Of a stretch of DNA of 64,000 nucleotides, positions 1 through 9,883 are shown piece after piece (positions within the stretch are counted from its first letter, which is position 1; every line of letters starts with the position of its first letter). The position numbers and the translations under genes were made by a program. The notes below the pieces were generated by a model. The model saw only the letters and a program-made list of their open reading frames with translations. It did no database searches and had not been told where the DNA came from. The DNA is from Hellea sp. (GTDB lineage: Bacteria > Pseudomonadota > Alphaproteobacteria > Caulobacterales > Maricaulaceae): contig JAHDGM010000001.1 in NCBI GenBank assembly GCA_020627655.1, positions 11,222 through 75,221 of the forward strand, given 5' to 3'.

Positions 1-1
1 T

Positions 2-1210
2 AGCTGTACATCTAATCAATCATCTTTGAAGCTGAGCCAATCTCGCTACGTACCTTTGGGATCAAAAACTGAGCAGGGGCAGTCCTGGCAAATTCCGGTT
101 TGCGCCAAGTTTGGATATGGCGACCAAGCAGAAAAAGTTTGTACTTTGATGAAGTCAAATGAGGTCAGCCTAAAGGGTCCGCGTGAAAATAGCTGCGCCG
201 ATTATGTCAGCTTAAATGAGAACGGAGCAGGTTATTACCGATTTAGCCTGGACAGTCAGGGTTGGTCATCGCTTTTGAGCAATTTGGACTATCTAAATAC
301 GCGGGAAGTTTTGACCGTGCAGGACAGTCTGCTGGCCGCTTACCGCGCGGGTGAAGTTGATTCATCTGTTTATCTTGCTGGTGTAGAAGCTTTTGCAAAG
401 CATCCGGAATATGATATAGTGAGTAAAGCGGGCGATTTATTAGGCTGGATGGATAACCAAGTTCCGGCTGAATCGCGTGCTGATTTTCAGAGGTTTATCA
501 AAGATATTTACGGCGCAAGATTTAAAGCATCTGTGGGTCAGAATACGCGGGATGGTCAACTTTTAGCGCCGTCACTTTTAAACAGGCTGGTTTATTATGC
601 CGAAGATGCTGACATCATTTCTGAATATGGCCGCAAAGGCGCCGCTTATCTGGGACTGGACGGCTCAGCGGACAAAGATGCTGTCCCTAGCCAATTATTG
701 GGCAGCAGTTTGGCTGCTACTGTTATGACACGTGAAGAAGATGCTTTTCCGAAATTATTGGAGCTAGTGAAAACCGGATCGCCACTTGAACAGGGCGCAG
801 CCCTTGGCGTTTTAACGGACGTTAAAGATCCTACGCGCGCCAGGGAATTGCTGGAAAAAGTCCTGAATGATCCAAAAGGCATAACGGGCAGACAGAGCAC
901 CAATATTGTTTATGGTCTTCTTAGTCATCAAGACCATAACACAATGACCTGGGACTGGTTTAAAGACAATTTCGAAACCTTTGTGACCACGCGGGTTCCA
1001 GATGTTCGCCGAGGCGGCACTCCCGGTTATGGATTCTGGGCCTGCTCAGAAGAGGAAAAAGATGATGTCGAAAGCTTTTTTAAGGCTAATGCCAAGTTGA
1101 TTCCCGGATATGAACGCCGATTAGCTCAAACGGTTGAACGTATTGAGTTGTGCGCGGCTTTGAAGACGCAAAAATCCAAGGAAATGGTTGAGGCCCTAAG
1201 CAAACGCTAA
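2..1210 (+). CDS. M1-family aminopeptidase, C-terminal part (5' truncated by window edge)
   Basis: The reading frame is open from the first bases of the window to TAA at 1208-1210, so the gene starts outside. A TTG at 26 is available, but the frame continues upstream of it without a stop (ending in Ser-Ser just before the TTG), so I treat this as the tail of a longer protein. The segment QSRYVPLGS followed by a GYYRFSLD-like motif matches the junction into the C-terminal helical (ERAP1_C/DUF3358-like) domain of M1 zinc aminopeptidases, and the remaining roughly 330 residues are helix-rich. The catalytic HExxH and GAMEN motifs would lie to the left and cannot be seen. The predicted role is removal of N-terminal residues from peptides. 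The family call rests on this C-terminal pattern only. Confidence 0.72.
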   Translation, partial: SCTSNQSSLKLSQSRYVPLGSKTEQGQSWQIPVCAKFGYGDQAEKVCTLMKSNEVSLKGPRENSCADYVSLNENGAGYYRFSLDSQGWSSLLSNLDYLNTREVLTVQDSLLAAYRAGEVDSSVYLAGVEAFAKHPEYDIVSKAGDLLGWMDNQVPAESRADFQRFIKDIYGARFKASVGQNTRDGQLLAPSLLNRLVYYAEDADIISEYGRKGAAYLGLDGSADKDAVPSQLLGSSLAATVMTREEDAFPKLLELVKTGSPLEQGAALGVLTDVKDPTRARELLEKVLNDPKGITGRQSTNIVYGLLSHQDHNTMTWDWFKDNFETFVTTRVPDVRRGGTPGYGFWACSEEEKDDVESFFKANAKLIPGYERRLAQTVERIELCAALKTQKSKEMVEALSKR

Positions 1211-1211
1211 A

Positions 1212-1251
1212 TTGTCATAGAATGATAGCCAATCTGTCACAGAACTGTCAT
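1212..1251 (+). promoter_or_regulatory. PHO box (PhoB-type direct repeats)
   Basis: CTGTCAC at 1234-1240 and CTGTCAT at 1245-1251 are spaced exactly 11 bp apart. A further TTGTCAT at 1212-1218 is 22 bp (two units) upstream. This fits the alphaproteobacterial PHO box (CTGTCAT-N4-CTGTCAT). It lies 70-110 bp before the start of a PiT-like transporter gene. A perfect inverted repeat CAGAACT/AGTTCTG (1240-1260) overlaps its 3' end. Confidence 0.6.
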
Positions 1252-1321
1252 ATAGTTCTGCCATAGCGGCCCGAAATTATTAACCTATTTGCTTTGGCAA
1301 ATGACCTAATGGGCTGATGTT

Positions 1322-2638
1322 ATGTTTGACATTTCTTTATTTGCGATGCTTGGTTTCCTGTTTGCAGCTTATGCTGTGGTTGGAAATGATGCTTTGCAAA
1401 CTCTTGGCACCTTTATCAATTCAAATTCCAGACTTCACTGGTTTTGGTTGTTTTTGTTTGCCGCAATAATTCTTATTTTCACCTTTACTTATGGTTGGAT
1501 TATTAATGATGCCGACCCGTCCTGGGGCAGGCTGGCCAATACTAAAAAATATCCCGTCGTAGATATTCAGTGGTATCATACTTTGCCGCCTTTGGTGTTG
1601 GTCATTATAACCCGCTACGGTATCCCGGTTTCTACATCATTTATGGTTTTGACCGTGTTTGCGACATTGGGCGGGATGACATCCATGCTCAAAAAATCGC
1701 TTATCGGTTACGGTCTTGCTTTTGCTGTGGGCTTGATTCTCTATTTGATTTTATCCCGAACGCTTGAGAAATATTTCAAAGAAAATCCGCTGGATGCCAA
1801 AGCACCCTTTGGTTTGGCCACTATTATGGCCGTTTTGATTGCATTGATGGTTTACTTTGTACCGCCACTAATCAATCCTGAACTTAACTACACTGTTGCG
1901 ACCGTCGGTAAAATTGTTGGACTAGGTGTTCTTGTTGACGTTATCGCGTTCATCTGTGTTCAAAAGTTTGGCAAAGGCGTTTACTGGACGATCCTGCAAT
2001 GGGTGACTACAGGTTACTTATGGGGCGTTTGGCTTATTCAAGACTTCGCCAATATCTTTGTCTTTTTACCAAGAAAACTATCAGTCGTCGAAGGATTTGC
2101 AGGTCTTCTTGTGATTGTTCTGCTGCTTGGATATACTTTCTGGAATAAGGGCGGTCCGGTTCAAAAAATTCTGAGTTCCAAGACGGCGGTCACTGATATT
2201 CGCTCCGCTACTGTCATTGATTTTACCTACGCGTCATTGCTGTTCTTCTTCAAAGAAGTTTCCAATATTCCTATGTCCACGACATTTGTATTCTTGGGAT
2301 TAATTGCGGGCCGGGAATATGGTTTCACCCTAATGGATAAAGCCATGACCTTTACTAAGGCCACCAAACACTTTGTATCTGATGCTTCCAAAGCTTATCT
2401 GGGCTTGATGATCTCAATTAATATGGCCATCGGTCTACCACGATTGTCACAAGCAATGTCAGGTCAACAGGTGGATGCGATTTCCAAGGACTATCTTGTC
2501 TTTATGGTAATCGCCAACTTCCTGATCATCCCTATTGCCTGGTACTTCCAGAAACGTAAAAAGAAACGCCGTATGTATTTTGCGGGCGCGACGCTTATCA
2601 CCGCTGCCGTTTGTTTCTTTATGTTCATGCCGGGTTAG
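1322..2638 (+). CDS. PiT-like phosphate permease (integral membrane protein)
   Basis: This 438-residue polytopic inner-membrane protein has about ten hydrophobic segments. It shows the inverted-repeat hallmarks of the PiT family: GNDALQTLGTF near residues 21-31 resembles the GANDxANxxGT signature, and two PxST motifs occur, IPVSTSF near residue 100 and IPMSTTF near residue 318. The likely role is proton- or sodium-coupled uptake of inorganic phosphate. The upstream PHO box gives independent support that the gene answers to phosphate starvation. It is transcribed alone and converges on gltB. The match to PiT is distant, so another anion as substrate is possible. Confidence 0.62.
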   Translation: MFDISLFAMLGFLFAAYAVVGNDALQTLGTFINSNSRLHWFWLFLFAAIILIFTFTYGWIINDADPSWGRLANTKKYPVVDIQWYHTLPPLVLVIITRYGIPVSTSFMVLTVFATLGGMTSMLKKSLIGYGLAFAVGLILYLILSRTLEKYFKENPLDAKAPFGLATIMAVLIALMVYFVPPLINPELNYTVATVGKIVGLGVLVDVIAFICVQKFGKGVYWTILQWVTTGYLWGVWLIQDFANIFVFLPRKLSVVEGFAGLLVIVLLLGYTFWNKGGPVQKILSSKTAVTDIRSATVIDFTYASLLFFFKEVSNIPMSTTFVFLGLIAGREYGFTLMDKAMTFTKATKHFVSDASKAYLGLMISINMAIGLPRLSQAMSGQQVDAISKDYLVFMVIANFLIIPIAWYFQKRKKKRRMYFAGATLITAAVCFFMFMPG

Positions 2639-2674
2639 AGTTAGACACTTAAACTTACTAAATTTTTGCGGCGG

Positions 2675-5600
2675 TTATTCCGCCGCTTCTGATAAGGGCT
2701 GCTCGAGGCGCGTCAGCATTTCCTTAGGAACAATTTGCCAGAAATGTCCGCGCTCAAGTTCCCATTCCTTTACCAACTTCGCTGAGAATTCTGATCCGGT
2801 CATCATGGCATGAGTTTCGATCAGGGCTTTGCATTGTAATTCCCAATACTCGGTTTCAAAACGTTGCCAAACCACACTGTCAGGATTGACGGCTTTTTCA
2901 AAGCGTGCCTCAGGGTCGTAAACATAGGCCATGCCACCCGTCATTCCGGCGCCAAAATTATCACCAACTGCGCCGAGGATGACCACGGTCCCGCCTGTCA
3001 TATACTCACAGCCATTGGTTCCGCAGCCTTCAACAACGGCCCGGGCGCCTGAATTGCGAACTGCAAATCGTTCACCTGCCCGGCCGGCAGCCAGTAATAA
3101 TCCATCTGTCGCGCCGTAAAGGCATGTATTGCCGACGATAGCGGAAAGATGGGCGTTGATTTGAGCTCGGCCCTGCGGCGCGACTATAATTTCCGCGCCT
3201 GATAATCCCTTGCCGACATAATCATTGGCGTCCCCGTCCACGACCAACCGTAAGCCTTTAACGCCAAATGCGCCTAAAGATTGTCCGGCGGACCCTCTCA
3301 GGCGGATGGTCAGATGTCCGGCTGGAATGTCCTTGTTTCCGAATTTACGATAAATCTCTGAACTTGTCCGTGTGCCGACAGCTCGGTGAACATTTTGAAC
3401 CGTATAGGTCAGGGATGTTTTTTCTTGCCGGTTAAAGAACTGCGCAGCATCGCTGATGATCAGCGGATCCAGGCTGTCTGGAACTTCAATGCGCTCATGG
3501 CGCGTATCCAGAACAGGACGATTATCGACCTTGGCAAGAATAGGATTCAAATCCAAATCATCCAAATGTTCAGCGCCCCTGGAAACCTGGGCAAGCATAT
3601 CTGTCCGGCCAATAATGTCTTCCAATCGCTCTGCGCCGATTTCGGCAAGAACTTCACGGACCTCTTCGGCGATAAAACTCATCAGATTGATGACTTTTTC
3701 GGGCGTGCCTGTAAATTTCTCACGCAGGCGTGGGTCCTGAACACAGACACCTACAGGGCAGGTATTTGAATGGCATTGACGCACCATGATACAGCCCATG
3801 GCCACAAGGGATAATGTGCCGATACCGTATTCTTCAGCACCGAGCATGGCGGCAATAACGATATCCCTGCCGGTCTTCAGGCCTCCATCCGTGCGTAATG
3901 TTACCGCGTCCCGAAGATTATTCAGGGTCAATACCTGGTGAGCTTCGGAGAGGCCAAGCTCCCATGGCATGCCAGCATATTTAAGGGATGTATTTGGCGA
4001 TGCGCCCGTGCCGCCATTATGGCCAGCAATTAAAATGGTATCGGCTTTAGCCTTGGCCACGCCTGCGGCGATAGTGCCAACCCCTGTAGAGGCGACCAGT
4101 TTCACAGCGACGCGCGCATCTGGATTGATTTGTTTAAGATCATAAATAAGCTGCGCCAGATCCTCGATTGAATAGATATCATGATGGGGCGGCGGGCTGA
4201 TAAGTGTCACACCGGGTGTCGCATTTCTGAATTTGGCAATCATCTCGGTAACTTTAAATCCGGGTAATTGTCCGCCTTCGCCTGGCTTGGCGCCTTGAGC
4301 GACTTTGATTTCAATTTCGCGGCATTGATTCAGATATTCTGCTGTGACTCCGAAGCGCCCTGAAGCAATCTGTTTAACCGCTGAATTAGGATTATCCCCA
4401 TTGGGTAAAGGTTTATAGCGCGAGCGGTCTTCACCGCCTTCTCCGGACACTGATTTTGCCCCAATCCGGTTCATGGCGATATTCAGGGTTCCGTGCGCTT
4501 CAGGTGACAGGGCGCCGAGTGACATGCCTGGCGTGCAGAAACGGCGCCGGATTTCATTGACGCTTTGAACCTGTCGTAGCGGTATTGGATTGCCTGCCGG
4601 CGTTATATCCAGCAAATCTCGAATTTGAATAGGCGACTGATTGTTTATGCGTTCGGCATATTTTTTATAAAGCTCGTAATCCTCACGGGTAACGGCCTCC
4701 TGCAACATATGGATCATGTCAGCCGTATAAGCATGGCGTTCGCTTTTCGCGCGGACGCGGTAAAGCCCCCCGACGGGCAGGGTGATGATTGCAGGATTAA
4801 AAGCGCGCTCATGAACTTCCATAAGTTTCTTCTCAAGTCCGGCCAGGCCAATACCTGAAATACGGCTTGTCATTCCCGGAAAAAATTCCCCGACTAATGA
4901 ACGCGAGAGGCCAAGGGCTTCAAAGTTATTACCGCCGCGATAGGAGGAGATCACGGAAATGCCTAGCTTTGAGATAATTTTCAAAAGCCCGGCTTCAATG
5001 GCTTTTTTATATTGAACTGCCGCTTTATCTGCGTCCATATCCAGCAGGCCGCGCTCAACACGGTCACATAGACTATCCTGTGCCATATAGGCATTAATGG
5101 CTGTGGCGCCTGCGCCAATTAAAACGGCGAAGTAATGGGTGTCGAGACATTCGGCACTTTGTACTATGATCGAACATGATGAGCGCAGGCCTTTCCTAAC
5201 CAAATGGGCGTGCACGGCACCCACACATAGAATAATAGGCAAGCCAGGCCTTTCGGCAGATACGGCTTTATCGCTTAGAATAATGTTTTCATGTCCGTCT
5301 TTGACGGCCTGTTCAGCCTCGGCGCGAATACGGTCAAGCGCTTTTGAGAGTGTCCGCCCCGCGTGTTTGTCAGCCTTTGGTTTGTTAAATGTGCAGTCAA
5401 TAACTTTGGACTGTTTACCGAACATATCCATGAAACGGGATAGCATGCCATTGGTCATGACAGGACTATCCAGGATAAGCATTTCCTTGGTTTGAGTTTC
5501 GCCGTCCGAGAGGATGTTGCGTAGATTTCTAAATCTTGTTTTCAGTCCCATAACGCGGGTTTCCCGCAAGGGGTCAATGGGTGGATTAGTGACCTGTGAA

Positions 5601-7195
5601 AACTTTTGTCTGAAATAATGCGACAGAGGCCTGTAAATATCTGAAAGGACTGCTAGCGGCGTGTCATCTCCCATGGAGCCAATGGATTCTTTACCAGTCT
5701 CCGCCATAGGCGATAGGATCAGCTCCATGTCCTCAAGAGTCTGCCCACAGGCATATTGCCGCCGAATTAAATCTTCGCCTGAAAGGGATGGGGCTGGTTC
5801 AGCACCCGATAGTTTCTCGTCCAGATCAACAACCTTTTCCAACCATTTGGCATAGGGTCTCTCGCTGGCCATTTTGTCCAGAATTTCAGATGAATGATAG
5901 AACCTGCCTTCATCCAGATCCACAGCGATCAGGCGGCCGGGTTTAATGAACCCCTTTTTCTCTATTTTGGGTTCAGAAATCGGGCACATACCGGTCTCAC
6001 TGCCAACGGCCAGTATGCCGTCTGACGTAATGGCATAACGCATTGGACGCAGTCCGTTCCGATCCAGCCCGGCCATACACCAGCGGCCATCATAGGCTGC
6101 CAGAGCTGCAGGTCCGTCCCAGGGCTCCATGACGCCATTACAGTATTCGTAAAGTTTACGCCAGCTATCAGGCATGAGATCGCCGCGCTTGGAATAGGCT
6201 TCTGGCACAAGTAAGGTTTTGGCAAGCGGCGCAGAGCGTCCCGCGCGCACAAGAAGTTCAAATACGGCATCAAGGGCGGCAGAATCGGAGCTGCCTTTTT
6301 GGATAATGGGTTTGACGTCTTCGGCTCTATTGCCAAAAGCACTGCTTGCCATTTTAATTTCATGGTTTTTCATGAAATTTGTATTGGCTTTTACGGTATT
6401 AATTTCGCCGTTATGGGCCAGCATTCTAAAGGGCTGCGCGAGCCACCACTGCGGGAATGTATTGGTTGAGTAGCGCTGATGATAAATCGCGGCGCGGGAG
6501 ACAAAGCGGTCATCTTTCAGGTCTGGGTAAAAAGCATCAATGTCTTCAGCCAGGAACATGCCCTTATAAATAATTGTTTGAACTGACAAAGAGCAGACAT
6601 AGAAGCTTGGGATAGCGGCTGCGATAACCCGTTTCTCAATCCGGCGGCGAATAATATAAAGTTCACGCTCCAGCTTGTCGCCTTTACGGCCCCGGCTGTC
6701 TTTGAATAATACTTGCTCAATAGATGGACGTGTAGCCTGGGCTTTCTCGCCGATGACATCAATATTGATCGGAACCTGCCGCCAGCCATATATATAAAAA
6801 CCTTCACGTAGCAATTCTGACTCAACAATAGTTCGAGCTTCTTCCTGCGCTCCAAAATCTGTGCGAGGTAAGAAAATCATACCCACGGCGATTTTAGCGT
6901 TGCCGGATTTATGACCTGTGCGCTCGACTTGAGCTCTGAAAAATTCCTGAGCGATATCCAGCCTGATGCCTGCGCCGTCCCCGGTTTTCCCATCGGCGTC
7001 CACTGCGCCTCGGTGCCAGACATTTTTCAAGGCCTGAATAGACATCTCAACCACATCACGCCGGGGTGTTCCGTCGATACTGGCTACCAGACCGACCCCG
7101 CAGGCGTCATGCTCATCGGCGGGATCATAGGCCCCAGCCTCGATCAGCTTGTCGCGGCTGTTTTCGTAAGTTTCTTTCCAGTTAATGTTACTCAT
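2675..7195 (-). CDS. gltB: Glutamate synthase (NADPH), large subunit
   Basis: This 1506-residue subunit converts glutamine and 2-oxoglutarate to two glutamates using electrons passed from GltD. The N-terminal Ntn-type glutaminase domain would mature at Cys32 (CGVGLVASIDG), after a short propeptide. The central FMN-binding synthase domain contains GEGGEDRSRY and the 3Fe-4S cysteine pattern C-x5-C-x4-C in CIMVRQCHSNTC. The C-terminal beta-helix domain (gltB_C) has the Gly-rich GKGLSG repeats. Length is normal for bacterial GltB. ATG (7195) overlaps the TGA of gltD by four bases (ATGA), so translation is coupled. Its stop codon sits in the loop of a GC-rich hairpin (2668-2686). Confidence 0.97.
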   Translation of the reverse strand: MSNINWKETYENSRDKLIEAGAYDPADEHDACGVGLVASIDGTPRRDVVEMSIQALKNVWHRGAVDADGKTGDGAGIRLDIAQEFFRAQVERTGHKSGNAKIAVGMIFLPRTDFGAQEEARTIVESELLREGFYIYGWRQVPINIDVIGEKAQATRPSIEQVLFKDSRGRKGDKLERELYIIRRRIEKRVIAAAIPSFYVCSLSVQTIIYKGMFLAEDIDAFYPDLKDDRFVSRAAIYHQRYSTNTFPQWWLAQPFRMLAHNGEINTVKANTNFMKNHEIKMASSAFGNRAEDVKPIIQKGSSDSAALDAVFELLVRAGRSAPLAKTLLVPEAYSKRGDLMPDSWRKLYEYCNGVMEPWDGPAALAAYDGRWCMAGLDRNGLRPMRYAITSDGILAVGSETGMCPISEPKIEKKGFIKPGRLIAVDLDEGRFYHSSEILDKMASERPYAKWLEKVVDLDEKLSGAEPAPSLSGEDLIRRQYACGQTLEDMELILSPMAETGKESIGSMGDDTPLAVLSDIYRPLSHYFRQKFSQVTNPPIDPLRETRVMGLKTRFRNLRNILSDGETQTKEMLILDSPVMTNGMLSRFMDMFGKQSKVIDCTFNKPKADKHAGRTLSKALDRIRAEAEQAVKDGHENIILSDKAVSAERPGLPIILCVGAVHAHLVRKGLRSSCSIIVQSAECLDTHYFAVLIGAGATAINAYMAQDSLCDRVERGLLDMDADKAAVQYKKAIEAGLLKIISKLGISVISSYRGGNNFEALGLSRSLVGEFFPGMTSRISGIGLAGLEKKLMEVHERAFNPAIITLPVGGLYRVRAKSERHAYTADMIHMLQEAVTREDYELYKKYAERINNQSPIQIRDLLDITPAGNPIPLRQVQSVNEIRRRFCTPGMSLGALSPEAHGTLNIAMNRIGAKSVSGEGGEDRSRYKPLPNGDNPNSAVKQIASGRFGVTAEYLNQCREIEIKVAQGAKPGEGGQLPGFKVTEMIAKFRNATPGVTLISPPPHHDIYSIEDLAQLIYDLKQINPDARVAVKLVASTGVGTIAAGVAKAKADTILIAGHNGGTGASPNTSLKYAGMPWELGLSEAHQVLTLNNLRDAVTLRTDGGLKTGRDIVIAAMLGAEEYGIGTLSLVAMGCIMVRQCHSNTCPVGVCVQDPRLREKFTGTPEKVINLMSFIAEEVREVLAEIGAERLEDIIGRTDMLAQVSRGAEHLDDLDLNPILAKVDNRPVLDTRHERIEVPDSLDPLIISDAAQFFNRQEKTSLTYTVQNVHRAVGTRTSSEIYRKFGNKDIPAGHLTIRLRGSAGQSLGAFGVKGLRLVVDGDANDYVGKGLSGAEIIVAPQGRAQINAHLSAIVGNTCLYGATDGLLLAAGRAGERFAVRNSGARAVVEGCGTNGCEYMTGGTVVILGAVGDNFGAGMTGGMAYVYDPEARFEKAVNPDSVVWQRFETEYWELQCKALIETHAMMTGSEFSAKLVKEWELERGHFWQIVPKEMLTRLEQPLSEAAE

Positions 7196-8616
7196 TCTGC
7201 GGCCTCCAATTGCGCGGTTTCCTGAGCCAATAAATATTGATGCATGTGATCAGCGGCGTCGCGGCCTTCGCGAATTGCCCAGACAACCAGAGAAGCGCCG
7301 CGCACAATGTCGCCCGCAGCGTAAACGCCTTTGAGGTTTGTTTCGAAGGTGACAGGATTAGTTTTGATTGTGTCCCAGCGCGTTGTGGTCAGTTCCGGGG
7401 ATAATGTGTTCATGTCTTCAGGTGTGAAGCCAAGTGCTTTAATGACCAGATCAGCAGGAACATCAAATTCCGCGCCAGCTATGGGTTCAGGGCTTTGACG
7501 ACCTGAGGCGTCCTTGTGACCAAGGCGCATTTTATCAGCTTTTACAGCCGTGACGGATCCGTTTTCGTTGAGAATTGCTTTTGGAGAGGCCAGCCATTTA
7601 AACACCACGCCTTCTTCTTTGGCATTATATGTTTCGCGAGCCGAGCCGGGCATGTTGACTTCGTCGCGCCTGTAAAGACAGGTGACGGATTTAGCACCTT
7701 GGCGCACAGCTGTGCGTACACAGTCCATGGCTGTATCGCCGCCGCCAATAACAACCACATCCTGACCCTCGGCGGTTGGTGTTTCCACCGTATCGCCCAA
7801 GCCGCGTTTATTGCTATCGATCAGGTAGGACAGGGCAGGGCGTACATTATTCGCATCTGAACCCGGAGCTTTGAGATCACGAGCTTTATAAACGCCGGTC
7901 GCAATCAAAATCGCCGCGTGACGTTCGCGTAGCTTATCAAAACTGATATCAGTGCCGACATCGACGTTTAGCTCGAACTTGACGCCGCCATCCACAAGGC
8001 GTTTTGTACGGCGCTCAACAATGGATTTATCCAGTTTGAAATTTGGAATGCCGTATAGCAGGAGCCCGCCAGCACGGTCAGCGCGCTCATAGATAGTGAC
8101 TTGCCACCCTAATTCGCGCAGAGCTTCGGCGGCAGCTAGCCCGGCGGGGCCTGAACCAATAATGCCGACAGACAATTCCCGTTCAATGGGCGGGCTTATT
8201 GGCGCAACCCAGCCCTTATCCCAGGCTGTATCAGTCAAGAAGCGCTCTACGGATCCAATGGTGACAGTCCCGTGGCCGGATTGTTCAATGACACAACTGC
8301 CTTCGCATAGCCTGTCTTGTGGACATATACGTCCGCAGATTTCTGGCATGGAATTGGTTTCAGCTGAAATGGCATAGGCCTCCTTGAGGCGGCCTTCGGC
8401 GGTGAGACGTAACCAATCCGGTATGTTGTTTTGCAGGGGGCAGTGGTTTTGGCAAAAAGGCACGCCGCACTGGGAACAGCGAGAAGCCTGTTCCTTGGCT
8501 TTAGCGTCGATATAATCCCCGTAAATCTCGGCAAAATCTTCACGCCTAAGATCAGCGTCGCGTTTTTGCGGCATTTCGCGATCAGTCTCGACAAATTGTA
8601 ACATGCGCTCGGGCAT
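7192..8616 (-). CDS. gltD: Glutamate synthase (NADPH), small subunit
   Basis: This 474-residue FAD- and Fe-S-containing subunit takes electrons from NADPH and feeds GltB for ammonia assimilation. The N-terminus carries two Cys clusters for 4Fe-4S centres (CSQCGVPFCQNHC and CGRICPQDRLCEGSC), followed by the FAD GxGxxG motif in IIGSGPAGLAAAEAL and the NADPH-binding GGGDTAMDC segment. The C-terminal GDIVRGASLVVWAIREG is the usual FAD-binding end. It is the promoter-proximal gene of a gltD-gltB operon, a gene order reversed relative to Escherichia coli gltBD. Confidence 0.97.
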   Translation of the reverse strand: MPERMLQFVETDREMPQKRDADLRREDFAEIYGDYIDAKAKEQASRCSQCGVPFCQNHCPLQNNIPDWLRLTAEGRLKEAYAISAETNSMPEICGRICPQDRLCEGSCVIEQSGHGTVTIGSVERFLTDTAWDKGWVAPISPPIERELSVGIIGSGPAGLAAAEALRELGWQVTIYERADRAGGLLLYGIPNFKLDKSIVERRTKRLVDGGVKFELNVDVGTDISFDKLRERHAAILIATGVYKARDLKAPGSDANNVRPALSYLIDSNKRGLGDTVETPTAEGQDVVVIGGGDTAMDCVRTAVRQGAKSVTCLYRRDEVNMPGSARETYNAKEEGVVFKWLASPKAILNENGSVTAVKADKMRLGHKDASGRQSPEPIAGAEFDVPADLVIKALGFTPEDMNTLSPELTTTRWDTIKTNPVTFETNLKGVYAAGDIVRGASLVVWAIREGRDAADHMHQYLLAQETAQLEAAE

Positions 8617-9067
8617 GTGCGGCTCCTTAGTTGTGTTGGAATAGGCATTCTGGTCTACGTATTTCTTATCAGAAGGATAAAATGTTCGTCAAAAGGCATG
8701 AATCATCTAAAAAATCGCTATAAACAGGTTAAATGTTCTAATCTCGGCGCGAATACCTACTGAATTCACACTTCGTTTACGAGTCGTAGGGTTTTTCAGT
8801 GTCCAAAAAAAGAAGCCTGTGACATTTTGGCTGCGACAACTTGACTAAGTTAATTTGTATAAGTTTGTTTTAAGAATTCTAACATATTGATAATTAAAGA
8901 AAAAATATGTCCGTGTTGAAGTTGTATATGTGCGACATTTTGTCAAATATGTGCTTTTTTCATTAAATTGAACTAAAATAATCCCTAATTTGTCTTTTTT
9001 CGAGACATCTTAGACGTTTAAGGCTTTGCTAACCCTATAGTAATGCCTCCCGCTTAGATGATAAATT
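8617..9067. promoter_or_regulatory. 451-bp divergent intergenic region between gltD and uppP
   Basis: No gene is supported here. The stretch is AT-rich, with many short T and A runs, and must hold the leftward gltD promoter and the rightward uppP promoter. I could not assign -35/-10 pairs: TTGACT (8841) and TATAAG (8858) are only 11 bp apart. No sigma-54 -24/-12 element was found. Confidence 0.4.
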
Positions 9068-9883
9068 ATGTCTCTGCTTTACCTGATGTTACTGGCCATT
9101 ATTCAAGGCCTGACCGAGTTTCTACCAGTTTCAAGTTCTGCGCATTTGATATTGCCGGAGAAGATCTTTGAGTGGGGCAAGCAAGGCGTTCTTATTGACG
9201 TGATGGCGCATTTTGGATCACTTTTCGCGGTCCTTTTATATTTCCGTAAAGACGTGGCCGAAATTTTACGGGGCTTAATGGATTTACTGGCTCGGCGGTT
9301 GAACAAAAATTCCGCTTTAGCGCTCAACCTTATTATAGCTAGTCCTCCAGCCTTAGTCTTGGGCGCCATGATTGCCATGAACGGTTTTGATGAAATATTG
9401 CGTTCACCATTGATCATAGCGCTGACGTCAATATTTTTCGGAATTCTATTATGGTGGGCGGATAAGCATTTCGCGCGATCACGCACGGTGGATGAACTGA
9501 CCTGGAAGGGTGCTGTAAGTCTTGGGTTGGCGCAGTCACTGGCTTTGATCCCGGGAACCTCCCGTTCCGGAATTACAATGACGGCTGCACGTATGATGGA
9601 TATGACCCGGGTTGAGGCGGCGCGATTTTCAATGCTGATGAGCATACCCATAATAGGTGCTGGTGGGGCTTATGCTTTATTGAAACTGGCGAGCGCCGAT
9701 GAAGGCGCTAGCGCCGACTTAACGGCAGGATTGATTGTTGCCGGGTTATCATTTGTGTCTGCTTTTTTAGCGATTCATGTTTTTATGAAACTGGTAAGCC
9801 GGATCGGTATGTTCCCATTTATGGTCTATCGTGTGTTGCTAGGACTTGCGATTCTCGCCTGGCTCTTTATTGGCAATGGTTAA
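9068..9883 (+). CDS. uppP: Undecaprenyl-diphosphatase
   Basis: This 271-residue, eight-segment membrane protein dephosphorylates undecaprenyl pyrophosphate to recycle the lipid carrier for peptidoglycan and other surface polymers. Both signatures are present: GLTEFLPVSSSAHL near the N-terminus and PGTSRSGITMTAARMM in the middle. Length matches the BacA/UppP family. The stop overlaps the start of the next gene in TAATG, so the downstream serine hydrolase is probably translated with it. Overexpression of this family classically gives bacitracin resistance. Confidence 0.95.
   Translation: MSLLYLMLLAIIQGLTEFLPVSSSAHLILPEKIFEWGKQGVLIDVMAHFGSLFAVLLYFRKDVAEILRGLMDLLARRLNKNSALALNLIIASPPALVLGAMIAMNGFDEILRSPLIIALTSIFFGILLWWADKHFARSRTVDELTWKGAVSLGLAQSLALIPGTSRSGITMTAARMMDMTRVEAARFSMLMSIPIIGAGGAYALLKLASADEGASADLTAGLIVAGLSFVSAFLAIHVFMKLVSRIGMFPFMVYRVLLGLAILAWLFIGNG

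Noticed and set aside
2668-2686. GC-rich hairpin at the gltB stop as a terminator
   Set aside because: On the gltB strand the stem is followed by A residues rather than T, and on the other strand only by TTCT, so it is a hairpin but not a convincing intrinsic terminator.
8841-8863. TTGACT and TATAAG as a promoter in the gltD-uppP gap
   Set aside because: Only 11 bp between the elements, too short for sigma-70.
9103-9651. 182-codon minus-strand frame inside uppP
   Set aside because: Shadow of a strongly conserved membrane enzyme; no start signal.
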